From Pirellulales bacterium (GTDB lineage: Bacteria; Planctomycetota; Planctomycetia; Pirellulales; JACPPG01), in contig DASYDW010000095.1 in NCBI GenBank assembly GCA_036499395.1, positions 1-64,000 on the forward strand: a stretch of DNA of 64,000 nt. Reading direction: 5' to 3'. The notes beneath the pieces were generated by a model. It was not told the origin of the DNA and did no database searches. It saw nothing but the letters and a program-made list of their open reading frames with translations. The position numbers and the translations under genes were made by a program. Of this stretch, positions 19,206 through 27,895 are shown one piece after another. The stretch's first letter is position 1, and each line of letters begins with the position of its first letter.

Positions 19206-20339
19206 ATGCATCTCAATGATCGCATCTTGGCTGTTGACGACAGCGCCAGCAATCGGATGATCCTGCAGAAGTTGCTGGGCGAAACCTACACCGTGATGTG
19301 TGTCGAAAACGGTGTCGAGGCGTTGCGCGTGGCGCCCGAGTTCCATCCCGACCTAGTGCTGCTCGACGTGGTGATGCCAGGACTCGACGGCAATCAGACC
19401 TGCCGGTTGCTACACGAACAGCCCGAGCTGCGCGATACAAAGATCGTGATGGTGTCAGCGCGCTCGGAATTGCAGTCGCGGCTGGCTGCCTACGAAGTCG
19501 GCGCGATGGATTACATCACCAAGCCGTTCGATCATCAGGAGATTCTTGCCAAGGTGCGGGCCTGGCTGCACATGGTATACAAGGAGCAGGTCAACGATCT
19601 GCTGTGCGACGCGGCGAAGACGCGCGAGGTTGTCGGCTTTGCGCTCGTGACGTTGACCAGCTTCCGCGACACCGAGACGGGGGCTCACTTGCTACGTATT
19701 CGTTGGTACACGCAAGCGCTGGCCGAGCAACTGGCCGCGGCGGGCCCTTACAGCGACCAGATCGACGAAGGCTTTTTGCGTCATTTGTATCGTGCCAGCC
19801 CGCTGCACGACATTGGCAAAGTGGCCATCGACGACGCCATTCTGCGCAAGCCGGGCCGGCTGACCGCGCGCGAGTTTGCCGTGATGAGCGAACACACGAC
19901 GATCGGCGGAGACATCTTAATGCAATCCGGCACGCGCCTGGCGAATCCGGGGTACGTGAAGATGGCGGCCGATATCGCCCGGCACCATCACGAGCGATTC
20001 GACGGGACGGGCTATCCAGATAAACTAGCCGGCCTGAACATTCCGCTGCCGGCACGCATCGTGGCGGTGGCTGATGCTTTCGATGCATTGACGTCGGACC
20101 GAGTTTACCGGCGATCGGTCTCGGTGGACGAGGCGGTGAAAGTCATTACCGACTGTTCGGGAACGCAGTTCGATCCAGTAATCGTTGACGCCCTTCATGC
20201 GCGCCATGCCGATTTCCGCCGCGCCCAGGCGAAGTTCCAGCGTGATATAACCGCGGCGACTGGCTCGGCCGAAACCGTGGCCACGTTCGACAACTTATGC
20301 CGCGACCGCGACGCCGAGCACGTCGAATTCGGCCCGTGA
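19206..20339 (+). CDS. Response regulator with HD-GYP phosphodiesterase domain
   Basis: A 377-residue protein. The receiver domain (1-120) has phospho-acceptor Asp54 (LVLLDVVMPG), the acidic pair DD near residues 11-12 and Lys106 (YITKPF). The HD-GYP domain follows, with His201-Asp202 in SPLHDIGK, the downstream HHH cluster at 260-262 and GTGYP at 267-271. It would hydrolyse cyclic-di-GMP on phosphorylation. GAGGGAG upstream supports the ATG. No histidine kinase lies beside it. Confidence 0.95.
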   Translation: MHLNDRILAVDDSASNRMILQKLLGETYTVMCVENGVEALRVAPEFHPDLVLLDVVMPGLDGNQTCRLLHEQPELRDTKIVMVSARSELQSRLAAYEVGAMDYITKPFDHQEILAKVRAWLHMVYKEQVNDLLCDAAKTREVVGFALVTLTSFRDTETGAHLLRIRWYTQALAEQLAAAGPYSDQIDEGFLRHLYRASPLHDIGKVAIDDAILRKPGRLTAREFAVMSEHTTIGGDILMQSGTRLANPGYVKMAADIARHHHERFDGTGYPDKLAGLNIPLPARIVAVADAFDALTSDRVYRRSVSVDEAVKVITDCSGTQFDPVIVDALHARHADFRRAQAKFQRDITAATGSAETVATFDNLCRDRDAEHVEFGP

Positions 20340-20450
20340 GGGGGCGTGGCGACAGAATTCCGCGACGGGGCGGAAGAATCGCCGCGGCAAAAACGGGGCG
20401 AGCAGCCCCAGCCACGCGGACCATCGGCCGTGCCAGCACGCGAAGAGAAA

Positions 20451-20524
<74 letters not shown>

Positions 20525-20618
20525 CTAAAGGACTTACGTCGAATCTTCTTTTTCCAAAACACCCGGTTCTACACCGGACCCTCAATTTCAGACTACTATT
20601 GAAATGGAGGGTATGCAA

Positions 20619-21710
20619 ATGGCCAAGGTTACCAAGCCAACAGCGGATTTCCCACTCACCCCGCATTATGGGTCGGGGCAATGGGTTAAGAAGATTCGGG
20701 GCAAATCCCATTACTTCGGTAAGTTAGAGGATTGGCGGTCCGCCCTCAATACCTACCTCGATGAAAAGGACGATCTACTTGCCGGGCGGGAACCCCGCAG
20801 CCGACAGGAATTCGTGACGTTAGGCGACCTAACTGCGGAGTTTTTGGAGTCCAAGAAAGGCTCTGTCGCGTCCGGCGAGATTCAGGAACGCACCTACAAG
20901 GAATGCGAAGTAACCTGCAACCGGATCAAGAAGATACTCGGCGACGGACGGGCACTTTCTGACATTCAACGGCGAGACTTGGAGCGGCTTCGGGCCAAGT
21001 TCGCAGAGGGCCGGGGACCGACCGCCCTCAAGAATGAGTTGTCGCGGGCACGATCCGTGTTTCTCTATGCGAACGAATCGGGGCTAGTCGACAAGCCCAT
21101 CGTCTACCGAAAGCCGTTGCGTACGCCAAGCAAGAGCATCTTTACCCGTAAGCGGGCCGAAGATGCCCGGATGTTTTCGGCAGAGCAAATCAACTCGCTT
21201 CTCAACGCCGCGAATCCGCAGTTGAAAGCGATGCTGTATCTAGGCATCAACTGTGCTTTCGGACCGGGGGATTGCCTTGCGTTGCCGTGGGCGGCTGTCG
21301 ATTTGGAAAACAAGCGGCATAGGTTCGCCCGTCGCAAGACTGGCAATGAACGTCTATGCCCATTGTGGCCCGAAACGATTGAAGCTTTGCAGGCGATCCA
21401 GGTTGATCGCAAGTCGGTATTTATGACCAAATATCAACGGCCTTGGACGACAACGGCAATCGGCCATGAATTCCGCAAGCTACTTGAGGAATGCAAGATT
21501 TACCGTCCGGGGAATACGCACTACTCGCTAAGGCGTACATTCGAGACGATTGCCGCCGCGACGGGCGAGCAAGTTGCCGTTGACCATATCATGGGGCATC
21601 TAAGCCCCTCAATGGCGAGCGTCTATCGGCAATGCGTGTTCATCGAGCCGCTACATCGCGTAGCGTTCTATGTTCGCGACTGGCTACAGGGTCGCGTCAA
21701 ACTCGGATAG
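20619..21710 (+). CDS. Tyrosine recombinase (island integrase)
   Basis: A 363-residue integrase. The N-terminal arm/core-binding part covers about 1-165 and the catalytic domain 170-363. The catalytic elements visible are Lys in RRKTGNE, HxxR-like HYSLRR, the late His in MGHLSP and the Tyr nucleophile in SVYRQ. The usual first Arg (TGLRxxEL) is replaced by Gly in INCAFGPGDCLAL, a pattern I associate with a planctomycete branch. The ATG at 20619 is chosen because GGAGG lies 8 nt upstream. It sits next to attL, as expected. Confidence 0.92.
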   Translation: MAKVTKPTADFPLTPHYGSGQWVKKIRGKSHYFGKLEDWRSALNTYLDEKDDLLAGREPRSRQEFVTLGDLTAEFLESKKGSVASGEIQERTYKECEVTCNRIKKILGDGRALSDIQRRDLERLRAKFAEGRGPTALKNELSRARSVFLYANESGLVDKPIVYRKPLRTPSKSIFTRKRAEDARMFSAEQINSLLNAANPQLKAMLYLGINCAFGPGDCLALPWAAVDLENKRHRFARRKTGNERLCPLWPETIEALQAIQVDRKSVFMTKYQRPWTTTAIGHEFRKLLEECKIYRPGNTHYSLRRTFETIAAATGEQVAVDHIMGHLSPSMASVYRQCVFIEPLHRVAFYVRDWLQGRVKLG

Positions 21711-22197
21711 CTCGCCGTCTACGCCGACGCTGGACCGCTGGCAGTGTTTGCCGAAGTCTTTGGAATTCTGCCAGTGCGTCCGGCTCTACGATATATCGCG
21801 GGCGACTACGCTGCCGATCCGCAAGATTGACCGCCCGCAACTCGCCAGAGTGAATCCAGCCCAACACCGTGTTGACCGAACGTCCCAAGTGCTGGCCTAC
21901 TTCGGCCGGGGTCATGGGGGATGTTGCGTCCACCGGCTCACGCTCAGTACGCAAGACTTGGCGAAGGCGTAGGATCGCATCGACAGCACATTTGACTTGC
22001 CGATGGGGCAATGAATCTGCCAAGTCATCACGGCCCAAACGCAACGCATGGCGTTTAGCCTGATTGACGATCCGGGCAAACAGCCGTTCGGCTTCGCGTC
22101 CATCGTCGGCCAAGTGCCGCTCGCAATAGGTGATGGCTCGCGATGCCCAGCGGCGGAATTCGGTCAAGGTAGTGGGCTGTGAATCCAGTAATCTCAT
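21697..22197 (-). CDS. HTH protein, candidate excisionase/directionality factor
   Basis: A 166-residue basic protein. The N-terminal 90 residues are helical and unassigned. The C-terminal part (about 95-155) is an excisionase/MerR-like winged helix: MTPAEVGQHLGRSVNTVLGW then RYIVEPDALAEF. The tail is very basic (RRRRRRR-type). It converges with the integrase and the two overlap by 14 bp. Position next to the integrase and the fold suggest control of excision; direct evidence is lacking. Confidence 0.75.
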   Translation of the reverse strand: MRLLDSQPTTLTEFRRWASRAITYCERHLADDGREAERLFARIVNQAKRHALRLGRDDLADSLPHRQVKCAVDAILRLRQVLRTEREPVDATSPMTPAEVGQHLGRSVNTVLGWIHSGELRAVNLADRQRSRPRYIVEPDALAEFQRLRQTLPAVQRRRRRRAIRV

Positions 22198-23407
22198 GCT
22201 GTAGCCCGTCAGTATAGTTGCTCGTCTGCTGAACTATGCCCATGCAAACCGTCAAGCGGCCAGTTTCCTTTTTCCATTTTGCCGGAATAGCTTCACACTC
22301 TGACCACTAGGAACCAACGGACCACGATACGTGGTTCGCTCGGGTCGGGTTTTGGTGCGGACCAATTTCCGCGATAGAGGAGCCCTCGGTTTTGCCCCTA
22401 CAATCGGTCAACGTCATTCGACCATTCTGACCCCACCGCCACCCAAGCACTTCTTTCAGACCGACCAGCACAACCAACACACAAGGAACGATCAGCCGTA
22501 CGGCATGGTCTATCTGTGCCGATCATCCTTGGTGCGGCCCTATCGCATGGATCAATGGTGCCAAGCATATGGGGTGTTCGCATTATGGGTGTTGTGTGCG
22601 ATCGCCTGGCTAACGTGGTCGCAGCATTGATTGCCCTGGCTGTGCGGGCTGTAGTGTTAGGTCTGTAGCGAGGGCGCCGCGTGCTCGGGTCGTAGTGGCA
22701 ACGGGCCAGCGTCAGCACGATTCCTATGGGTGTGCGGATCGGCCCCAGAATCCAAGGATCAACCGGCACAACCCGGCTCGGATATGCCGGACGGCCGGCA
22801 GGATCGGGAATTGCGACCTGGGGGCTAGCCTTTCCAGGCTCGGCGGGGTCGTCCGACGCGGCGAAACCCTCGGATCGTGGCCCCAACGGATTCTGAAACC
22901 GTTGATCTAAGCGGTTTCGGCCGGGGAATCGAGGCTTTCGGCCAGTGAGCTACACCCGACTACACCCAAATCCGCCGATTTGGCAGACTTCGGACCCCTC
23001 TAACATGGGGTTTTAAGAGGCTCGGACGCTGGGGTGGGGAATGTGTCGAAAATGAGGCAAAACAGCGTTAAACGGGCTGTAATGCGGCCGTAGAGGGGTC
23101 TGTTCGGCAGGGACGGTTGTAGGGAATATGCCGGGATTTGCGGGGTCGGGGCCGAAAAAGCCGACTCGCGGGCGACAAACAGAATTTCCCACCGGGGAAC
23201 GCTGTTCAAACCCCCCGGCTCTCGGAATCCTGCCCGGTGCCCGGTGCCCGGTGTGTTTTTGCATCCCATGCAATAGGGGATCACACACAGGCTTAGACGT
23301 AGTTGTTTATATATCTATGGGTCGTGTGCGAAAAATAGGGGTGTATGTGTATGTGTGAGCCTGTATAGGGTCGGACGGGAAAACACACCGGGCACCGGGC
23401 AACCGGG
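22198..23407. other. 1.2-kb non-coding block inside the island
   Basis: Open frames on both strands here lack ribosome binding sites and look compositionally random. The block lies between the excisionase-like gene and the 3' end of the primase. Its right end holds a long inverted-repeat pair (23232-23408). Because it flanks a replication gene, an origin is possible, but no iterons or AT-rich unwinding region were clearly seen. Confidence 0.45.
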
Positions 23408-23408
23408 C
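23232..23408. repeat. Inverted-repeat pair flanking 120 bp, after primase gene
   Basis: The left arm (23232-23259) is three tandem GCCCGGT-like units followed by GTGTTTT. The right arm (23380-23408) is its reverse complement with one extra base, and it ends at the primase stop codon. The 120 bp between contain a second imperfect pairing (CACACACAGGCTTA against TGTGTGAGCCTG). It could be a replication or termination structure, or a small mobile repeat. Confidence 0.7.
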
Positions 23409-26077
23409 TAGGCCGCTTGCCCGCCGTCGAACGCGGTCAGTTGACCATCCGACTGGCGATACCCGTTCATGCAATCCATTGCCGCTAGGCGGCTCTTGGG
23501 GACGACTTGCCAACGGGCCGGGGAGTGGGCATCCTTGTTCCGCTTGAAATGGGTCACGTCGTAGCCGCCATCGTCTAGATGGGCCTCGATGTTCTTAAAG
23601 CAAGCCGCCCACCCTTCGCTTGTTCCTGGCACTTCGCAATGGGGATCAATCGACCGAACAAGTTCATTCAATTCGTCCCGCTCGGCCGGTTCGTCTAGCT
23701 TGCCGTTGTCGGCAAGGGTCACGACGGCATCGAAAACAGCGGCGTACTTGTCTTTGATTTCGGTACGATGCGAGCGGGCAGCGTCACGCTTCGCCGCCGT
23801 CTCGATAACGGGCGGATACAGCCGTTGCTTGCTCGGCGGCAGTCGCTTGCTTAGCTCTTGCATCGCGTACAGAAACGAGGATGCCTCTGCCTTCAAGGCG
23901 CTTTCCAGATTTTGCGTGTCCATCCGTTCGGCTTGCGTCAACGGCTGAACTTCCGCGACCATGCAACGGGTGTCGCCATCAAAGATCGGGGCTTCGCTCG
24001 TTTCGTTGCACGACTGTCCGGCACGCATGAAATGATCCAGCGTGTACGGTGTGCCGCCCTTGGCATGAATGCTGATAACCTTGTCCGTTACCCAACGTCG
24101 CAAACGGCTTCGGGCTTGCTTGCCGACGCTGCTAAGGTCCGTATCCTCAACGTAACCGAATACAGCCCCCGCCAATTCGCCGTTGAATCCCTGCGGATTC
24201 GTGAGGGCGTTCGCAAGGTCAACGAATCCCTTGGTGAACAACAGACGCAAGGCATAGAAGAAAGTTGACTTACCCGTATCCTCTTTCGGGCTGTACAGCA
24301 CTAGATACGGCACCCGCAAGTCAAAGCGGAACAAGGTTGCCGCAACGTACAGCCGTAGATACTGGGCACCCGTAACGATTCCATTCTCTTGGCACCATTC
24401 ATCGGCAAGTACAGCGTCGTCAAAACCTTGACCGCAATGATTCAATACCTTGTCCCACGTCGGGGTTTCGCCTGGCTGTGACGCAATCGGGAACGCAAAT
24501 TGTGCGGCGTGCGGATTCCATTGCCGTTCGGCCGGGTATTCGTCGCCGCAAGGGATATTTACGATTGTCCAGAATGGCAGACTGCCAAGGATGGCCGATG
24601 CCCGTTGGAAAGGCACCCCAAGCGTGGCGAGCCTGTCGATTACGTCCGAACGATTGACGTGGACCCATTTGCCGTCGTGCATATCGACGATAAACCAACC
24701 GTCCCCCTCATCGTTCGCCTTGGTCCGTCGGATCACTTCGGCGAATGCTTCCGTGACGTTTTCCGAGACTTCTAATTCATTCCATTCACCGACGGCACAA
24801 CCCCAGCGGCATTTATTCAGACGAAACCAGCCGGGGATTTCGTTCGGATCATCCTGCCCATGATCCATTTCGATTGATACCGTGCCGTTTGATTGCTTCC
24901 GAATCCACAGACCACGCGGTTTGACCGCTGGCAACTCAAAAGACATTCCAACGAGATTCAGCAGTTTCGACAGCACGTCAAAACTCGGCACGAAGTACGC
25001 ACCTTTCTTGCACAACAGCCCCAGCTTGGCTGTAGCCTCATCCCACCCGATGCGGAAGGTCAGCACGCACGCGGGTAGGCCGCTCTTAGTTTTGTGCCAC
25101 GTTTCGCCCTCAGTCACATTTTCGCCGTAACGAACGACATACCAAGATCCGTTGAGCCGGGGATAGGCAAAGCAATTGTGATCCGCTTTATTGCGGCCAG
25201 TTGCAACCGTCTCGAATACGCCCGGCAAACCCAACAATTCGTGGGCAACCTTCAATGCCGCTGTGTGCGTTCGCAGGCGCTTTTCGTCGTGGTCGTAGAC
25301 CGCCGTGAAGCCGTTGGCAATCAGCCAATCAACTAGCTTGTGATGCCCGGCCCCAGCGGTGACGGGCGTAACTTCCCTCGCCGCTCGCGGCGGCAATGAG
25401 TCTCGCCAGTTGTCGGGAATGACGGGACTACCCGTCCGTTCCTTCAATCGCTCGAAACTGTGTTCGTTTTGATTCTTTGACCACACCCAGAAATTGCCGC
25501 CAACAACGTCGGCCGGGTCGGAAAGATCACAGCCGCATTCCTTGGACAACAGCCCAAGCACGTAGCGGCCTAGGTCGGCGTGTTCGGTGTGATTAGCCGT
25601 CGATACGGGGGTATCAAAGAAAACGTAGACGTGTAGACCTTCCCCGCCGCTGGTTGACCGTTGAATCTGGACCCAAGGCACTAACTCTAGCTTCTCACGT
25701 AGCCGTTTGATTTCGTCGGCTGAGATACCGGACCCAATGTGAGCCGTGCCCGTGAGTTCGTCAAAGTCGAAAGCGACCCAACGGGAACAGACGTTTTCAA
25801 AGTCCCATCCCGTCATGCCGATTTTGTCGGCGAAATCGGTCAACGAATAACCGTCGTAGTCTCGCCAGTGCGGATTGCTTCGGGCATCGTGCGGAATGCG
25901 GATCGGCCAGAATTTTTTGCCGGATGAATCCTTGAAGCCACGTCCGTCCGGCTCGCCTTTGGTCCGGTCTATGTTGACTTGGCATTCCATCGCCTCTGAA
26001 TACAACTCGGCCAGCGGCTTGACCCCATAGGCAAGTAGGAACGCTTTGATACTTTGTCGAATCGTCATGGTGTTCAT
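23408..26077 (-). CDS. Primase-helicase (AEP-like primase with SF3-type ATPase)
   Basis: An 889-residue replication protein. The N-terminal third looks like an archaeo-eukaryotic primase: acidic pair in VAFDFDELTG (about residue 97) and STSGGEGLHVYVFFD (about residue 142), where the His is expected in the active site. The C-terminal half has an ATPase: Walker A LYSPKEDTGKSTFFYAL and a Walker B-like GAVFGYVEDTD. This arrangement is typical of plasmid, satellite and phage replication initiators. No strong ribosome binding site precedes the start; a second ATG three codons on is equally possible. Confidence 0.9.
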   Translation of the reverse strand: MNTMTIRQSIKAFLLAYGVKPLAELYSEAMECQVNIDRTKGEPDGRGFKDSSGKKFWPIRIPHDARSNPHWRDYDGYSLTDFADKIGMTGWDFENVCSRWVAFDFDELTGTAHIGSGISADEIKRLREKLELVPWVQIQRSTSGGEGLHVYVFFDTPVSTANHTEHADLGRYVLGLLSKECGCDLSDPADVVGGNFWVWSKNQNEHSFERLKERTGSPVIPDNWRDSLPPRAAREVTPVTAGAGHHKLVDWLIANGFTAVYDHDEKRLRTHTAALKVAHELLGLPGVFETVATGRNKADHNCFAYPRLNGSWYVVRYGENVTEGETWHKTKSGLPACVLTFRIGWDEATAKLGLLCKKGAYFVPSFDVLSKLLNLVGMSFELPAVKPRGLWIRKQSNGTVSIEMDHGQDDPNEIPGWFRLNKCRWGCAVGEWNELEVSENVTEAFAEVIRRTKANDEGDGWFIVDMHDGKWVHVNRSDVIDRLATLGVPFQRASAILGSLPFWTIVNIPCGDEYPAERQWNPHAAQFAFPIASQPGETPTWDKVLNHCGQGFDDAVLADEWCQENGIVTGAQYLRLYVAATLFRFDLRVPYLVLYSPKEDTGKSTFFYALRLLFTKGFVDLANALTNPQGFNGELAGAVFGYVEDTDLSSVGKQARSRLRRWVTDKVISIHAKGGTPYTLDHFMRAGQSCNETSEAPIFDGDTRCMVAEVQPLTQAERMDTQNLESALKAEASSFLYAMQELSKRLPPSKQRLYPPVIETAAKRDAARSHRTEIKDKYAAVFDAVVTLADNGKLDEPAERDELNELVRSIDPHCEVPGTSEGWAACFKNIEAHLDDGGYDVTHFKRNKDAHSPARWQVVPKSRLAAMDCMNGYRQSDGQLTAFDGGQAA

Positions 26078-26156
26078 CAGCAGTAGCAGAATCCCTTGAT
26101 CCCAAGTACGAATGCCGGGCGGCTGGCGGGATTAGACCAGCACACCCGGTGCGGCT

Positions 26157-26699
26157 CTAAGCCGCTAGCCATAGATGCGGTTGTTCGGACAACTCCTTCA
26201 TCAGCGGATACCCGCGATCGTAGTCGTTCAAAACGCTATACACCGAGTTACGTTCAAGTGAAGCCCTCGCAACGTATTGCACTTGAAATGGAATGCCGAA
26301 GTAGGCTTGTGCATTCGGCCACGTCGGATCAATGACCCGCCCGTCTGCGTCGACGCACCACGCATGAATTCCCCCTGTACCATTTTCTGACACGGATAAG
26401 CCTTCGACGTAGGTAAGCGGCGGTCGTTTGCTATCCGGCAAGGTTGAATCCAGCATGAGACTGTAGGCGTTGTAGAAGCAGTACCCCATCTTTCGTCGCC
26501 TATACCCCTTGGGCAGTGTGCTCGGAGCGTATGGACGACCGTATCGGCGAAGGAACGACAATACTCGAATGTTCAGACTGAACATCGGGATGTATTCCGT
26601 AATGCCGCATTCCGAAAGCATTTCATGTTCGAGGCATTGCTTCTGGTCGAAACTTGCTCGGACTTGTTCCTCAGTTAAATCATTCATGTTGTTCATCAT
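26157..26699 (-). CDS. Papain-like fold protein of unknown role
   Basis: A 180-residue soluble protein. A possible catalytic triad is visible: Cys in KMGYCFYNAYSLM, His in GGIHAWCVDADG and Asp in GRVIDPTWPNA. The order C-H-D and the HAW...IDPTW pattern resemble transglutaminase/papain-fold proteins found in phages and mobile elements. The substrate is unknown. It begins two bases after the AP2-like frame and is followed by the primase 79 bp on, so the three probably share the promoter at 26959-26986. Confidence 0.75.
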   Translation of the reverse strand: MMNNMNDLTEEQVRASFDQKQCLEHEMLSECGITEYIPMFSLNIRVLSFLRRYGRPYAPSTLPKGYRRRKMGYCFYNAYSLMLDSTLPDSKRPPLTYVEGLSVSENGTGGIHAWCVDADGRVIDPTWPNAQAYFGIPFQVQYVARASLERNSVYSVLNDYDRGYPLMKELSEQPHLWLAA

Positions 26700-26701
26700 T
26701 G

Positions 26702-26952
26702 CTAGGCTGCACTTTCGTAATCGCTTCGCGGGAAATTCAACGATGCAAACTCACCGTGATGCCGGATGGCAGTGCGGTCGTAGGCTCTTGCGGCTTCAAC
26801 TACATCGTTGAAGTAACCCAGATGACAAGTGCGACCATTGATTCGTAGCCGCCGCTACTGCGGTGGTACTGCCAACGGAATTGGCTTAGATGATCGAACC
26901 AACGGGCATCGACCTTGGTGAACATTCCTTGTGTGAGGCGCAAAAGCATCAT
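26702..26952 (-). pseudogene. AP2-domain DNA-binding gene with a frameshift
   Basis: The leftward frame begins MMLLRLTQGMFTKVDARWFD then HLSQFRWQYHRSSGGY, as in phage/island AP2 proteins. After the codons for GGY the resemblance jumps to another frame: RINGRTCHLGYFNDVVEAAR, AYDRTAIRHHGEFASLNFP, a clear AP2 signature, ending at TAG 26702-26704. The span is 251 bp, one base short of a whole number of codons, so a single-base loss (or sequencing error) near 26845-26855 explains it. It was too short and broken to appear as a long frame. The first ATG coincides with the predicted transcription start. Confidence 0.75.
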
Positions 26953-26958
26953 GTTCCA

Positions 26959-26986
26959 ATTATAACACAAACTGACGTAAAGTCAA
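26959..26986 (-). promoter_or_regulatory. Sigma-70-type promoter for AP2/papain-like/primase genes
   Basis: On the minus strand: TTGACT (26981-26986), 16-bp spacer, TATAAT (26959-26964). Initiation would fall about seven bases on, at or beside the first ATG of the AP2-like frame, giving a leaderless or nearly leaderless message. The 8-mer TACAGTAT lies directly upstream at 26988-26995 and is also half of the palindrome at 31767-31788. Confidence 0.8.
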
Positions 26987-27034
26987 ATACAGTATAGACT
27001 TACGACGTAACGTGGTCGCGACGATTGAAACGGT

Positions 27035-27415
27035 TCAAAGGAATTGCCACCCGTCGTACTCGCGAAACGTCGAACGCATCCGCCGTATGGTCGCAATGCA
27101 CACGCCCAACGCATCGGCAGCGGCAACCACACTCGGGAAGGTCTGCACCTGGCCCCTATATATTGTTGCGACATTGCGACACCGATCCGACAGAAGCGGA
27201 TAGCGAAGCGACCACGCGAGCCGGATTGCTTTCGCTTCGCGAAGCGTGAGGGCGTCGAACCGCTCGCACACGCGAACCGATGTATACCGAACGAAGTTCC
27301 GGGCATCGCTACGGCTGAGCAAGTCAGCGTATCGCGTGATGATCGCAGGATTGCGAACGATGAACGCAACACGCGGGGTGTGACGATACTGGCCCAGTAG
27401 CACGGCACTATACAT
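27035..27415 (-). CDS. Small island protein with HTH-like C-terminus
   Basis: A 126-residue basic protein. The C-terminal segment FPSVVAAADALGVCIATIRR resembles a helix-turn-helix, so DNA binding is plausible. Its ATG overlaps the stop of the preceding gene (ATGTATAG), which implies translational coupling and favours this frame over the longer overlapping one at 26983-27447. It is the last gene of the leftward operon. Confidence 0.7.
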   Translation of the reverse strand: MYSAVLLGQYRHTPRVAFIVRNPAIITRYADLLSRSDARNFVRYTSVRVCERFDALTLREAKAIRLAWSLRYPLLSDRCRNVATIYRGQVQTFPSVVAAADALGVCIATIRRMRSTFREYDGWQFL

Positions 27416-27710
27416 TTCTCAATTCTTGGTCGATGGCTTCCCGCCACGTTTGGTAAACGTCGTTGATCGTGCTTTCGGGGATACCATGTTCGATCAAGGC
27501 GGCTTTGAACGTCGGGAAGATGCCCGCGACTTCGGCCGCGAAACTCTGTCTGCTGATATAGCGGCTTTCTTCGCGTTGCTCGATAAAGATTTCTAGCTGC
27601 TGCAAGCGACTCACCAACGGCTCGACCGCTCGGGCCTTGGCGGTCACGTCAAGGTCGCTCTCGTTGATTTCTTTGATGTATCGGCGGATCAACCTGGCTT
27701 GGCTTTTCAT
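27408..27710 (-). CDS. Small helical island protein
   Basis: A 100-residue protein, mostly charged helices with coiled-coil character (ARAVEPLVSRLQQLEIFIEQ). No catalytic motif. The ATG overlaps the stop of the upstream 57-residue gene (ATGA) and its own end overlaps the next start, so it is embedded in a tightly packed operon. Family not recognised. Confidence 0.75.
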   Translation of the reverse strand: MKSQARLIRRYIKEINESDLDVTAKARAVEPLVSRLQQLEIFIEQREESRYISRQSFAAEVAGIFPTFKAALIEHGIPESTINDVYQTWREAIDQELRNV

Positions 27711-27880
27711 TGTCGGTTTGCCTTCACGTAGTCGTAGAAATTATCGCGAAACGTGTTGAATCGTTCCCTTGGCCATTGGTGTTTGGCGAACAGCACATAG
27801 TCTGACAACGTGCGCTTTTCGTCGTCTGAAAAGTTGCTGTGTGCAAGTGCTCGCACAAGTGCGGAATCCTTGTTCATCAT
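27707..27880 (-). CDS. 57-residue island protein
   Basis: A short frame starting MMNKDSALVRALAHSNFSDD and ending FYDYVKANRQ, below the usual length cut-off. AGGA lies four to seven bases upstream of the paired ATGs, and the TGA overlaps the next ATG, which argues strongly that it is translated. Charged, aromatic-rich and soluble. Function unknown. Confidence 0.7.
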   Translation of the reverse strand: MMNKDSALVRALAHSNFSDDEKRTLSDYVLFAKHQWPRERFNTFRDNFYDYVKANRQ

Positions 27881-27895
27881 TTATCCTTTCTGTAG

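Noticed and set aside
20563..20577. CCGGT-TCTAC-ACCGG hairpin between tRNA-Arg and the integrase as a terminator or promoter element
   Set aside because: The stem is only five base pairs and its T-run (GTGTTTTGG on the minus strand) is weak, so no call was made.
20525..20618. Search for a promoter driving the reconstituted tRNA-Arg from inside the island
   Set aside because: Only weak matches (for example AAGATT near -20) were found; not enough to annotate a promoter.
22331..22630. 99-codon plus-strand frame in the island's non-coding block, with a hydrophobic tail
   Set aside because: No ribosome binding site, low-complexity start and no coupling to neighbours; its last 40 codons could be a small membrane peptide but the evidence is too weak.
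22398..22886. 162-codon minus-strand frame in the same block
   Set aside because: Composition (Arg/Pro/Thr-rich, shadow-like) and lack of a ribosome binding site suggest chance openness in GC-rich DNA.
26983..27447. 154-codon minus-strand frame overlapping the small HTH-like gene
   Set aside because: The alternative frame 27035-27415 has a start overlapping the previous stop, and this one crosses the promoter region of the next unit.
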